Positions 1-10,751 of a stretch of DNA of 64,000 nt are shown piece by piece. The number at the start of each line of letters is the position of its first letter. Position 1 is the first letter of the stretch. Below the pieces are notes generated by a model. That model saw only the letters and a list, made by a program, of their open reading frames with translations. It searched no databases and had not been told where the DNA came from. Source of the DNA: Diplosphaera chodatii. Lineage: Eukaryota > Chlorophyta > Trebouxiophyceae > Prasiolales > Stichococcaceae. Made by a program: the position numbers and the translations under genes. Location: assembly GCA_032358165.1 (NCBI GenBank), contig JAALGY010000053.1:434001-498000 (forward strand). Direction: 5' to 3'.

Positions 1-2372
1 GAAGGTGAGGCAAGCAACAGAAGCGTACCAACGAGCTCGGCGACGCCAGCAAACAGCTGGATGCGGCCCAGGAACTCGGGAGAGAAGCCGAGCTGGTTGG
101 TGGTGAAGAAGAACATGGCCGGCTCCGTGGTTGGCGCCGCCTGCAGTGCAGTACACGTTCTCACCATGCAGTGCATGTGACCTGGCGTGCAAATTACTGG
201 TGGCGCCAATTGCAGGGCCAGTCCCTGCACTGAGCAGGCGGTAGCTCCTCTGCAGGTGACCAGCGTGCAGGACATTGATGCACATGGACCGGCTGCCACG
301 CACCGACCAAAAGAATGTGAAGATCATGGGCGCCCACACGGACCGCTGGCTGATGGCCGACCACAGCATGGTCGACTGCGACACCAGCAGCGCCTTGGCC
401 GCCGTCAGCACACCTGTGATGGAACGAACCCATATAAAGCTGTGAAGCCGATGGTCTGCAAGGTTGCAACCGGCAGCCCATGTGTGCAGCACCTCAGAAA
501 GGAGCGAATGGAGCATGTCCCCACTCAAACGGCACACTGGCCAGGCTTCAAGCGTTTTGCAGCAAAATGTCCAGCCTCGTCAGGCAGGGTGCAACAGCAC
601 TAGAGCATCGTCCAGTCATCTTGGGTTTCGCTGACCTTCGTGCGCGTGCTTCCGCAGGCCATCGACCCGCTGCTCCGTGATCATGAACGCCGTGGCCGCC
701 ACGCCCGCCGGGAAGACGGCCGCCAGCAGCAGCACCGGGCGCGGGCCCAGCAGCTCCACCAGCCAGCCGCCAAACCAGGCGCTGGCGATGCTGCCCACTG
801 CCTGCGGCGCGGCGCATCTGAGGGCGTCGATGCAGTAGGCAGGCATGTACGCCAAGTGCGATGGCAGCATGCGGCGCTGCGAATCGCATAGCTTTACAGG
901 GTTGCTGAGCTGACAGAGGATGTGCCCACCCTGGAGCCCCAGCACAGGGACTGCAGGCTGCCCGCACGCTCTGATGGCTCGTCTCGCGCCATCCCAACCA
1001 CGATGGCGTCCTGCAGTGTGCATGCCGCGCAGAGCATTGGCACAGGGCTCTGATGTAGTGTTAACACACATCACAGCTCACTGCCTGCAGGACTCTCGAT
1101 GGCACTTTGCAAGAAAGTGTCAGAGCTGGAGCTGGTGACTCACCACGATGACGTCACCGAAGGCCAGGCCCAGGTTCGTCGCCAGCATGAACAGCATTGC
1201 AGTGCCTGGCCCAACAGCAAACAGCCCAAGCCCCACCCAACCCAGGGTGCCTGCCGAACGCAGGGTGTGCTCGGGCCTCGATGTGGACACTGTCGGCGGC
1301 GCAGACTGAAGTGCATGCGGATGCGCATGTGTGACGTGTTTATCAGATGTCTGCCCACCTATAAGGTTCACCATCAGCAGCCACGAGCGGCGGCGGTACC
1401 CGGCAATGGGGAATGCATCGCTCAGAAACCCCCACAGCGGTTTCACAAGCCTGCCAACCAACCGTGCCATCAGCACCGAGGTCGACTAGTGCTCTGGGTT
1501 TAGCAACTGGTTCAGCATGGGGAGAACAGGACTGGCTTGGGGGACACAGTGCTTGCCAGGGAGCCTTGCCCAGTGCCAGCCAGAAGCCGGCGCGTGCTGG
1601 CGTCATGTTCAGGCCGTCCTGCAGCACAGCCCGCACACCGCTCAGCACTTCATGGGCCAAGGGGTCCGTGCCGGGCCATGACTGCAGGGAATGCTACAGG
1701 TTGTTGTATGCATGTGTGCCCAAACCGCAAGCTGCCGTCAATAATGCGCACCTTGAGGAAGTAGCTGATGGCGAGGATCGTCATGTCGAGCAGTCCCTGG
1801 ACGACGTACACTGCACGCAGCGACAGAGTGTCAGCATGCTACGATGTGACCAGGGTGGCATGACTGCAAGCTGCAACAGCCACCTGTGCTGCGAGCACTA
1901 CCTCACCCATAGACACAGCAATGAGCTCCGGGGTGATGCCGTCCCAGAACAGGGCCAGTCCTGGCAGGTGGCGCCTGACCAGTGTGCTGAAAGCTCCTCT
2001 GCTGACAGCACTGACATTGCTGAGTGGCCCATCTCCACCCTCAACGCCGTCAAATGCAAGCTGATAGGTGGGGCCGCTGTCTGCGGCGAGTTGCCTTGTG
2101 CGGCTGCCACCTGATGCTCTGGCGCCGGCATGCAGCAGCTGCTGCTCATCGTCACTGGAGTCTGCGTCTGAGGGGGTGTCGTGCAGGGCCTGGGGACCTG
2201 TCGGCGGCAGGTCCAGCCCGGGGCTGACTGAGCGGCTGCGCTGTGCTGCAGGGTGGGCAGGGCCATGCCGCCGCCGCGGCGCTGCGTCTTCGCTGCTCAG
2301 GCCGGCGCCGCTGTGATGCGAGCTGCGGACCGGCTGGCCATCTGCCGTCATGCCAGGATGGCACCAGGGCAC
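1..2372 (-). CDS. Folate-biopterin transporter (BT1/FBT, MFS-like), 3' part cut by window edge
   Basis: Multi-pass membrane carrier of the BT1 family, which moves folates or pterins across plastid or plasma membranes (family knowledge). Exons 1907-2372, 1752-1810, 1557-1681, 1359-1450, 1144-1250, 930-1010, 636-801, 304-413 and 29-140 join in frame. Diagnostic stretches are PELIAVSMVYVVQG, KPLWGFLSDAFPIAGYRRRS, LGLAFGDVIVDA, GSLQSLCWGSRAVGSIASAW and FFFTTNQLGFSPEFLGR. A GC donor follows 1557, inside GKAPW. The roughly 130 residues before the first helix are Ser/Pro-rich and could be a cytosolic tail or targeting region. I chose the ATG at 2372 because it is the first in the open exon; an internal Met seven codons later is possible. 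The last visible exon ends at 29 with a GT donor, so the C-terminal helices lie outside the window. The family is certain; the substrate is inferred. Confidence 0.9.
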
Positions 2373-2998
2373 TGCAGCTGCAAAGCGGCCGCACGCCTGC
2401 TGCTGGTGCGCAGCTACATCATCCCGCTTCCCCCGTCATCCTCTAGAAGGCCATGGAGTTTGCATTATGGATGACGGATGGCGGATGGCGGATGATCCAG
2501 GTTATGGCATACACTGACGGTTAGGGACCTCTCAACATCGGGCAGATGTAGCAACAAGAGATATACTACTGATGTTCAATGGTCATAGTCTGTGCTGGTT
2601 GGAACCCTGCTGGTTTGTTGGAAACATGCTCGACCAAACCACGGCAGGACTTCCAGCTTGAGCCGATACCTAGATATTGCACCGATCCGCCGAACATGCG
2701 AAGATTGACAAGCAAAAAAACATATGTTTGGTCTGAATCTTGGGCACCTGGGCGACAAGAGAAGCACCAGTCCTGCGCACGTGAGCCATGCGTGCATCGC
2801 AATGTACCATGCGTTCCGGCAGTCGTTGGGACAGATAGTTGATGAGTGTGCTATGTAAGTCCATTGCGAAGTGATCAGCTGGGCTACCTGGTGGCTTTCC
2901 TTCCGTTGCCATCCCGTTGTCTGCCTGCGCTGACCTCTGCATTGGTGTGGTGTGGCCCCAGGTGCAGCGCTCTCTACTGGATCTTCACCTGGCGGAAC
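2373..2998. promoter_or_regulatory. Intergenic region between divergent transporter and fibrillin genes
   Basis: About 620 bp separate the two divergent start codons, so the region probably carries both promoters. It is AT-richer than the flanking exons, especially at 2480-2830. A short tandem GGATGGC run lies near 2473-2498. I see no clear TATA box and no convincing exon. A longer in-frame start for the fibrillin at 2846 is possible but less likely. Confidence 0.5.
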
Positions 2999-4645
2999 AT
3001 GCTTGAGACGGCGAAGCTACAGTGTTCAGCTCTATTGCATGACAGACCGCGCCTGAACGACAGGCCGGCGGCCTTCAGATCATGCAGACACAAGCAGCAG
3101 TGCAAGCTCCATCATCAGCGCCAAGCATCAGTGGCTGCCAGGAGGAACCATGGCCTCCAAGTGGTGGCGGCCAGCAGCAGCAGCAGCGTGGACGCGCAGT
3201 CAGCAGAGGCAGCTGTCCTCGACGCTCTGCAGGGTGTCAAGGGCCGTGGGTCAGGCGGCCTGCCGCCAGACCAGCAGGCAGCTTTTGATGACGCGGTGAA
3301 GATGCTTGAGGCCCATGGCGGCGTCAAGGCACGCAAACGCATGCCCAACACGCAGCTTGTGCACGCAGTCACGCAGTCATCGTGATTGACCGCACATAGC
3401 GCGGATCATCTGTGACATGATGCACCTGCGGTTGTTTGCAGGCGCCCACAGCCTCGGAGCAGATCAACGGCCGGTGGAGGCTGCTGTACACCAGCAAGCC
3501 AGGCACGGCGTCACCGATCCAGCGCACCTTCACAGGGCAGGATGCCTTCAGCATCTTCCAGGTGTTGCAGATAGCACGGGGTGTGGTGTTGCACCATGGC
3601 CAATGTGCCGTGCCCTGATACGTGAGTGAGCATGCAGGCGCCCTTTACAGCATCTGGCGGGATGCTTCCTGACTTTTTGCATGCTATTGGCAGGACATTA
3701 CACTCAGCGATGTTGACCTGCCCACGATCAACAATGTGGTGGAGTTTGGCAGCAGTGGCGTGTTGCGGGTGAGTGCTCGCACCCTCGTGCTTTGGGACAA
3801 TGCACGACTCAGCCTTGAGATTGCGTTGAGCGCTCTCTACCCGCAGCAGACCGAATCACGGACATCACGCAGGTGGAGGCGGAGGCTAACACAGACAGCC
3901 GGCCGCTGCCAGGGTTTGTGCCTCGCAAGGGCACGGGTCTGCCGCTGTTCGGCAAGAGCAGCACCTACCCGCCGTCTGGACCGGTGAGATCACCGCTTCA
4001 GGGCCTGGAGCGTGGTTGTTATGAAGCCAAAAAAAGCCCCAGTAGGGCACAGAGTCAATGTGCTGCCTCTTATGAAGATCGACGCGCAGTTTCACGAGCT
4101 GATGTCAGTGCGCGCCTTCATGCACAGGATATTCGGATTGACTTCCAGTTCTCGAAGGGCGCCTTTGACTTCAGCTTCCTGCCTTTCACAATTCCATACC
4201 CGGTGCCGTTCAAGGCTCTGGGCGATGAGACCAAGGTACAACAAGTGGAGCGGCACCATCCAGTTCATGTTGTGGGCTTCGTTTGTGGTGGCGTTCATAT
4301 CTAGGATAGGGGCATTCAGATTGCAGGAACTTCACTTGACACAGCAACTGTGAACGGCCTGTTCGCAGGGCTTTATTGATGTCACATACATGTCGTCAAA
4401 GCCAGACGGGCTTCGCTTGAGTCGCGGCAACAAGGTGAAGACATGCCTGTGCACAATGCCGACAACTGCAACCAATATCACGTGCGCCAGCCGCTCATTG
4501 CTGCGGCCAGCAATGAGCACAGCGAAGCTCAAGAGCCTGGCACCAGAAGGATCAGCACTTCAACTCAAGTATATATTTGCACCTGCAGGGCACGTTGTTC
4601 GTGCTTCAGAAGGCTGGCGCAGTGCCTCCCGGCAAGCGAGGCTGA
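2999..4645 (+). CDS. Plastid lipid-associated protein (PAP/fibrillin family), FBN8-like
   Basis: Fibrillins coat plastoglobules and thylakoid lipid domains and bind small lipophilic molecules (family knowledge). Seven exons (2999-3328, 3442-3561, 3694-3768, 3873-3983, 4128-4235, 4369-4434, 4589-4645) give 288 residues. The first 50 residues are rich in Arg, Ser, Ala and His and poor in acids, as expected of a chloroplast transit peptide. The PAP domain follows from about residue 66 to the end: INGRWRLLYTSKPGTASPIQ, DLPTINNVVEFGSSG, LPGFVPRKGTGLP, IRIDFQFSKGAFDF, IPYPVPFKALGDE, LRLSRGNKGTLFVLQK. The first intron has a GC donor (AAG, then GC at 3329), supported because it joins EAHGGVK to APTASEQINGRW in frame. 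The similarity to FBN8 is from memory of the family and is tentative; PAP/fibrillin membership is firm. Confidence 0.88.
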
Positions 4646-5170
4646 GGTGCAGGTTTCATGTTTTGTTTCAAGATGCAGCAATGACCACAGCGTGGGAACA
4701 GCAGTCATGAATAACTCCAGGTGGCAGCATGCCTGGATCACAATGTAGAAGCTGCTCCAGGGTGCAGCCACTTGGCTCGGCATGCCGTGCTGTTTGTCTA
4801 GCTATTGCTGCACCAACAGTGGGTGGGTAGTATACTTCCAGCTTCCAGCTCAGCTTCTTGACTCAGATGTCAGATCGACTCAATGCCGTGCTGAGCTGCA
4901 GGCCAGAACAGCATTCTATATATTAGCTCTGTCTGACGTCTTGCACCAGTCACCAGCTGCGTTCCTTGACGTTTGTTGCCAGCTTGTGACCCATTCTAGA
5001 TCCAGGTGGTAGACCTAGGGCAGCTGCATCACTGTGCCAGGAGACACGCCAGCAGCTCGACGGTGAACAGACACGAGGACACAGAGGCCAGTCCGAATCA
5101 CCGCTCAGCGAGTCGACTCACGTTCTGCAGCTCTCAAGTCAGGGTCCGGACGTCGGGTCTGATTGGCAAA
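4646..5170. other. Intergenic: fibrillin 3' region and SOUL gene 5' region
   Basis: Two plus-strand genes in tandem are separated by about 525 bp. No conserved exon is visible. The SOUL reading frame stays open upstream to 5006, but that part lacks family similarity and reads like 5' UTR. No TGTAA was found near the fibrillin stop. Confidence 0.4.
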
Positions 5171-5845
5171 ATGGCCAGCGGCAACAGCACAGGGCAGTCA
5201 GCGCTGGCCATCGCAGGGGCTGTGGCCGGCGCAGCCCTCATCGCGTGGCCTGCGTTCATCTGGTGGGAGGTAGCGCGCCTTGAGAAGCCCAAGTACAAGG
5301 TGCTCAAGGCACTCGCGGCGACCGGCAGGTTTGTGCCGCCGGTGGAGGTGCGGCAGTATGACCCGTACCTCATCGCGGAGGTGACCTTCAAGAAGAGCGA
5401 GGCGCAGGACATGAAGGCCGCGCTCAGCGGCGGCTTCCGCGCCATCGCAGGCTACATCTTCGACTCCAAGGGTGAGGGGCAGCACGAGGATGGCAAGGAG
5501 AAGATCGCGATGACCAGCCCTGTGACGGCTGAGATGGGGGAGGACGAGTACAAGGTGGCGTTCGTCATGCCCAGCAAGTACACGGCGCAGAACATCCCGA
5601 AGCCGAAGAACGCCAAGGTGGAGATCAAGCCCATCGAGGCGCACACGCTGGCTGCGCTGTCGTTCAGGGGCAACAGCCCGCGGGAGCCGCAGGTGGAGGC
5701 GCGCAAGCAGCAGCTGCTGGACATCCTGAAGAAGCATGACGTCACGCCCACGCCGGGCGGCAACACCCGCGTGTACCAGTACTATCCACCATTCGCGCCA
5801 GGATTCATCAGGCTCAATGAGGTGCTCATCCCCGTGGAGTCATAG
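5171..5845 (+). CDS. SOUL/HBP family haem-binding protein, intronless
   Basis: SOUL proteins bind haem or other tetrapyrroles and act in tetrapyrrole trafficking or plastoglobules in plants and algae (family knowledge). A single exon of 224 codons starts at MASGNSTG. Residues about 9-32 (ALAIAGAVAGAALIAWPAFI) form a hydrophobic anchor. The SOUL domain spans about residues 40-223: VRQYDPYLIAEVTF, FRAIAGYIFDSKGEG, KIAMTSPVTAEM, YKVAFVMPSKYT, ALSFRGNS and a C-terminal FIRLNEVLIPVE. A longer in-frame ATG at 5006 adds 55 unconserved residues; I prefer 5171. It is the only multi-hundred-base gene here without introns, which may mean retroposition or simply a compact gene. Location is unknown; an N-terminal membrane anchor is likely. 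Confidence 0.92.
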   Translation: MASGNSTGQSALAIAGAVAGAALIAWPAFIWWEVARLEKPKYKVLKALAATGRFVPPVEVRQYDPYLIAEVTFKKSEAQDMKAALSGGFRAIAGYIFDSKGEGQHEDGKEKIAMTSPVTAEMGEDEYKVAFVMPSKYTAQNIPKPKNAKVEIKPIEAHTLAALSFRGNSPREPQVEARKQQLLDILKKHDVTPTPGGNTRVYQYYPPFAPGFIRLNEVLIPVES

Positions 5846-6271
5846 ACAGTGCGGTGTGCGAGACGCGCAACCTTCGGCAGTGTCGTGTGCTCAAATTCAC
5901 TTGAACGCACTGCTGACCATGCAACTCTGGAACCCAGCAGTTCTTTGTAGCATTTCCACTTTGGGCATTGCGCCTGCACCATTTTTGTCAGGTTAGGACC
6001 AGTATAGGTTTGCAGTGTGTGCCGACTTGACCTTTCGCTATCCTTGTTCAATGCTGTTCACATGATCGTGCATGTCAAAACAGCAGTCTCCAGTTCAGCA
6101 TCAAGGGGCAGAGGCTCAGAGCTTGTACCACTGCCGTCATTATTCAGATCTCGCTGCTGGTCAAGCACCATACAAATTCATCAAAGGCAAACACATGTCA
6201 AAACCACAGGCTGATGGCAGAGTCATAACACCAACATGGGCAGCTCTGGGCGGCTGAGCTGCTATTTCTGC
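5846..6271. other. Convergent intergenic region (SOUL and photolyase 3' ends)
   Basis: About 425 bp lie between two converging stop codons. The region is relatively AT-rich and contains no TGTAA on the strand of either gene that I could find, so the 3' ends may use a variant signal. Nothing coding is apparent. Confidence 0.4.
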
Positions 6272-9200
6272 TTATGCTCCTCCTTTGATGGCGGCGAGCT
6301 CATGTACCTGTGTGTGCAGGTGATGGGTGTTCACACGAGGAGACTGACAAGTGCTTTTACGTCTCCATGTTAGCAATGCCTGTGACGATGCAAAGGCGCA
6401 CTTGAACAGGGTGTTCTTCTCGCCAGAGGTGAGCTTCTCTTTCACCGCGCCCTGCAACAGCCAGCGAACAGAGTGTGGGCAAAGGTTGTAGGAGCATGCA
6501 GACGTTCTGTTGCCATCTGCTGCGGGCTTGCCACCTGATAAGCCTGCCTACCTTGTTGATGGCATTCTCAACCTTCTTGCAGTAGCCCTCAATGTCAAAC
6601 TTGCGTTTGCAGCCTGCGAGGAGCAGAACTCTGAGCAACGCAGTGCATGTGGCATGGGCGGTGTGTTATGAAATGTCCTGACAAGCACTACAAGAGAAGA
6701 ACTAGCAACGGCAAGGAAACCCACCATTGTAGTTCATGTATCTGCAATGATCAAATATATGAATTTAGGCCAACATTTGGGCAATGCCAATGATGAGGGC
6801 ATGCGTAGGTTCACAAGCAACTTGCACAGGAGAAGTGAGAGCGAGTGACTATGTCTGAGGCGCACCGAATTTTGCCAAAGATCTCCCGTTCTGCCCAGCC
6901 CTGGTCATGCACGCCGCACACGCTCCACGTGCAGCCCACATAGCCTGCACACACAACGCACCTACAAGCCTTGAGCCAGCTACACTCACTGAATGAACCC
7001 TCCAGTGAGCATGACCGACTGATGGCAGATGCATGCCTGTCCATGCTAGGTGACTCGACACACATCCCGCTGGCAGCACAGCTCGTGTTGCGCAACACAG
7101 CATGAGGGGCCCAGCTGCAGGCAAAGTTGCGACCGTTTCACACACCATTGGGGTCGCGGCCGTCCAGCTCGTACTTGTCGTTCAGAAGGATGGATATCCG
7201 CAGCGCCTCCTCGGGCGACTCGGTCCACTCCAGGATCTTCTTTGCCCAGTACCTGCGCACCGGAGCATGTACTCGACTCTGAATCCTGCACATGCTGACA
7301 ACTGATATCTAGTAGGCACAATGCCACAGAGAGTGTTGCATGCGAGCGTCGGAGAGTGCCACATGAGCAGAGGAGCTGGCTATGCACATACAGTGACGTA
7401 AGTTGGTTTGCATGTAAGGTTTGGGGCTGCGCACATGCGCATGAAGCCGTGCATCTTGCCGGTGTGCACCAGCTCCAGCTGCGCTGCGTTCCACAGCTTG
7501 TCGTACGTCTTCCCCTCCTCCAGCTCCTTCCTGCGTCCAGATGAAGACTCCGAGTTGACTTGATACTGTGTTTCGTGTCAACGGGGAACATGCAGCAGCA
7601 TGCCACGCAATGCAGCTTCTCATGCAGAGGTGGAGTGGCCACTGGCTGCGCTGGTCTGCAGACGAACCCAAGTGCAGCAAGCAGGCCAAAGGAAACCACC
7701 ACATTGTGGGACAGGAGTGGCATAGGGAGTGGCGGCGCGCACTCGTTGTACAGGTGCTCCCGTTTGTCGCCGCGGTGCTTGTTGAGGGACTCCATGGCCC
7801 AGGGCGCCGCGCACTTGATGTTGTCGTAGTTCGGCTCGTAGAAGCAGAAGTTGTCCGCCAGCTCGCGCCGGATGATCATCTCCTCCAAGAAGCCGTCCAC
7901 CGCCGCCTGCGCAGGGGGTTTCCCGTGCCAGGTGGCATCAGCGCCGGCAACTCCTCAGCAGCATTCCGGCTTCACCCGGTCTGCATGCTCAACCCTCTTG
8001 CGCAGGAGCGCCACGAGAGGCCTCACTCAGTCGGAGTCTGCGGCGCACTTCACATCTGAGGCTGCGACTTTGTGATGTAGGTCGCCCACCGACATCTGCA
8101 GCACCACCTCCATCAGAGAAAGGACAGCAGGCCACTCCGCAGCGCACCTTGCTGTTCTTGCGGTGCTTGCCGGCCTCCAGGGCGGCGCGCTGGGGGGCCA
8201 GCTGCCCGAAGTGGAAGTAGCCGCTCAGCCCCGACACCGCGTCGGCGTTGGGGTCGTTGCGCTTGGAGTCGTAGTGCCCCAGCCGCGCTTTTGTCAGGAA
8301 GCCCTCTTTCTCGCCCAGCAGCGCCTGCGGAGGAGTGGCAAGCTTACCACATGCCCAACGGAGATTGCACCAAGTGACTGGCAGTGGAATGCGCAAGCGG
8401 TCCATCGCACCGGATGGCGCGAGTATGTGAAACAGAGTTAGCCGTGTATTAGACGCAACAACATGAGCATCCTGCCACCATGTGCACTTGTCTGGCCCCT
8501 TGCGCAACCCCTCCACAATGCCAATATTATCGCCACCTGCCTTCCCATGCCACACACACTTGCCGATACATTGCCTCTGATAATGTCACCTCCCGGGCGC
8601 CGTCCTCGCCCGGCACGCGCCAGGTGACCTCGGGCACCGCCTTCCCCCGCTCCAGGGCCTCCGCTATGAGGCCGTCCCAGTCGACCGGCTCCGGCGTGGT
8701 GTCCACATTCCAGTTGGCCTGCTGCTGCAGCTCCGGGTACTCCTGTGCGGGTGGTCCACCCTTGAGCAGCCCATTCAGGCAGTGTCCAGCATGTTGCCAG
8801 GGGTGCGGCCACCTGGGATTTAAGATGGTCAGCCAGCTGGCAGCTGCATGGCGCAAGGTGCACCCTCTGACAGCCCTTGACCTGACCTGGCGTCGGATCG
8901 GAACAAGCGTCCAGGCGCAATGAGGAGTAAACCTGCATCCCACCTCCAGGTACTCGCCCAGCTGCCGATTGATCTTGCCGCGGATGGTGCGCGCCCCGGT
9001 CTCCCGCTTGTCCGACGCCTCCCACACCGGCACCACGTTGTGCGCGTCCACCTCGTGGAACGGCACGTCGATCTTCTCAGCCACCTGCGCCGCCACACCT
9101 CCGTCTTGACACGGGCAACCCCCTGCGATGTCTGCTGCCCACCACATGCGCGTGGCATCAGCACCGTGAGCACACACCGACGCTGTCACTGACACGTCAG

Positions 9201-10534
9201 AGCGTGGCTCTGAGAGCACGCTCGCCTGCGTGCGCCACTCGCGGCCCAGGCGCAGCACCGCCATGTCGGTCACCAGCGCGCCTGCGCCCACGTCCTTCAC
9301 CAGCTTGGGGATGGTGTCCACTGGGTTGCCCTGCAGCACGTGCCGAAACCCGTCGCCACGCCGGCCCAGGGCACGGCAACAATGTCAGGGTTCTTGGATT
9401 GCAGCCAGTCGACGCCAGCGTTGCGGGGACTAGAATCCTGTTCAGATTTCGTACGAGGCCCCAAAACATGCGCTCATGCCCACCTGGACCAGGAAGAAGG
9501 GGATGTTGAGCGCCTCCAGCCGGGGCTCCAGCTCCCGCAGGCCCCGCAGCATGAAGCCAAACTGCCGCGCGCCCGCGTGCAGGTACTCCGTGACCTGCGG
9601 CGGGCGCCACAGGCGGTAGCTCACGATCCCTCTGCAAAATTGCCATTTGCAGGCCTGTGATGTGGCAATCAGAGCAATAGTCTGCAGCCCCAGGTTGCTG
9701 ATCAGCACAGCGGCCGATGCAGGGTGTCTGAGCACCTCGTGACCCAGCACTGTGCTAAGGGACTCGACAGCATGGCCATGAGCAGCCTGCGCAGCTCACC
9801 AGGTTGAAGGCGACGGCCACGGGGGCGCCCTTCTGGGCTGCCAGTTCCGCCGTGTGCAGCAGCGCCCAGTTGTCCCGCGCCCGCTGGTCCCGAGACATCC
9901 TGAACGGCACGATGAACAATCAGAGAGAAGACCCGCTTCTGCCAGACGACTGCTTGTAGTGGCAGGTTGCATGCGCTCCATGCGTGTCTGAAGATGTAGA
10001 GCAGCGCAACCGCATGCCTCCTGCTGGTTTGCCGTCAATATGACCGGCAGATCAGTACTGAGCAGGATCGATCCGTCCGTCTCACAATGCACCAGCTGCC
10101 CACCAGTAAACGATGGGGCCGTCGCCCACTGTGCCGCCGCGCAGCTCCCGCCACCGCTTTGGGTTGACGGTGGGTTTGTCCTTGCGCTGCCGCTTGGGGC
10201 CCTGCGCCTTGGCCGCCGATGCCTCCCGCTTCGCCGCGTCCTTCGTCTCCTGCTCCTCGCTGGGATTGGGCCCCTCGCCTTCTTTGTCATCAGCCTGGTT
10301 TCGCTTTTTGGTGGGCGCCATCTTGCGCGGCCTGCCCCGCGGCCTGCCTGTTGCTGTGGCCGCTACCGACCGCTGATGTATGCTGACGACGTCCCCGAAC
10401 CGATGTGCTGCCTGGAACTGCGACAAGCAGGCCTGTGCCGCAGATTGGACCTGCTGACGCTCGCAGACTGGGAGAGATGATGACCGAACCGCTCGGCAGG
10501 CGAGCGCTGGCGCCCAGACTCGCAGCGCCCACAA
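6272..10534 (-). CDS. PHR2: Class II CPD photolyase
   Basis: Light-driven repair of cyclobutane pyrimidine dimers using FADH-. Fourteen exons: 10104-10534, 9800-9899, 9484-9594, 9226-9330, 8944-9084, 8590-8742, 8148-8324, 7743-7906, 7435-7530, 7146-7252, 6866-6944, 6725-6741, 6552-6613 and 6272-6451. They total 641 codons. Family hallmarks in order: [51 protein letters not shown]-like [99 protein letters not shown]. Exon 12 is only 17 nt. The donor after 9226 is GC. The long start at 10534 adds 71 residues rich in Arg/Ser/Ala plus an AT-hook-like GRPRGRPRK; a shorter start is at 10321 (569 aa). Class II identity is firm; the symbol follows the Chlamydomonas name. Confidence 0.95.
6725..6741 (-). 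other. 17-nt microexon of the photolyase gene
   Basis: Exon 12 of the photolyase encodes YMNYN plus split codons. It is bounded by TTGCAG on its 5' side and GTGGGT on its 3' side. Without it the neighbouring exons GKIR and [11 protein letters not shown] do not join in frame, and the family motif RYMNYNG would be lost. Confidence 0.9.
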
Positions 10535-10751
10535 CGCCAGGGCTGCAGCTGTTCCGCGATCGTATGCAGGACTGCGGATGGCTTACTACCTGTTTGAGGC
10601 CCACAGCATGCCGATCACGGCTGCTGGCGTGGCCGTCGGTAGCACGTGGGTACGGGTTTCGAGCTTTCAGTACGGTACACAATCGGCGGCACATCGGCGG
10701 CAGTTGACTCTCAGCAGCTCGGGACCTCGTGTTTGCCGCAGACCATGTTTG
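10535..10751. promoter_or_regulatory. Short divergent promoter: photolyase / HECT ligase
   Basis: At most about 430 bp (10322-10751), and as little as about 220 bp, separate the start codons of the minus-strand photolyase and the plus-strand HECT ligase. Both genes must share this space for promoters and 5' UTRs. No TATA element is evident. The plus-strand frame stays open back to an ATG at 10578, so the ligase start is not certain. Confidence 0.55.

Noticed and set aside
1905..1930. Possible continuation of transporter exon 1 past 1907
   Set aside because: Reading on gives unconserved sequence and a stop soon after, whereas splicing at GT after 1907 restores SMVYVVQG.
9594..9660. Longer photolyase exon 3 beginning near 9630
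   Set aside because: The frame would not match the preceding exon. The acceptor just before 9594 joins FNL to [12 protein letters not shown] in frame and fits the class II family.
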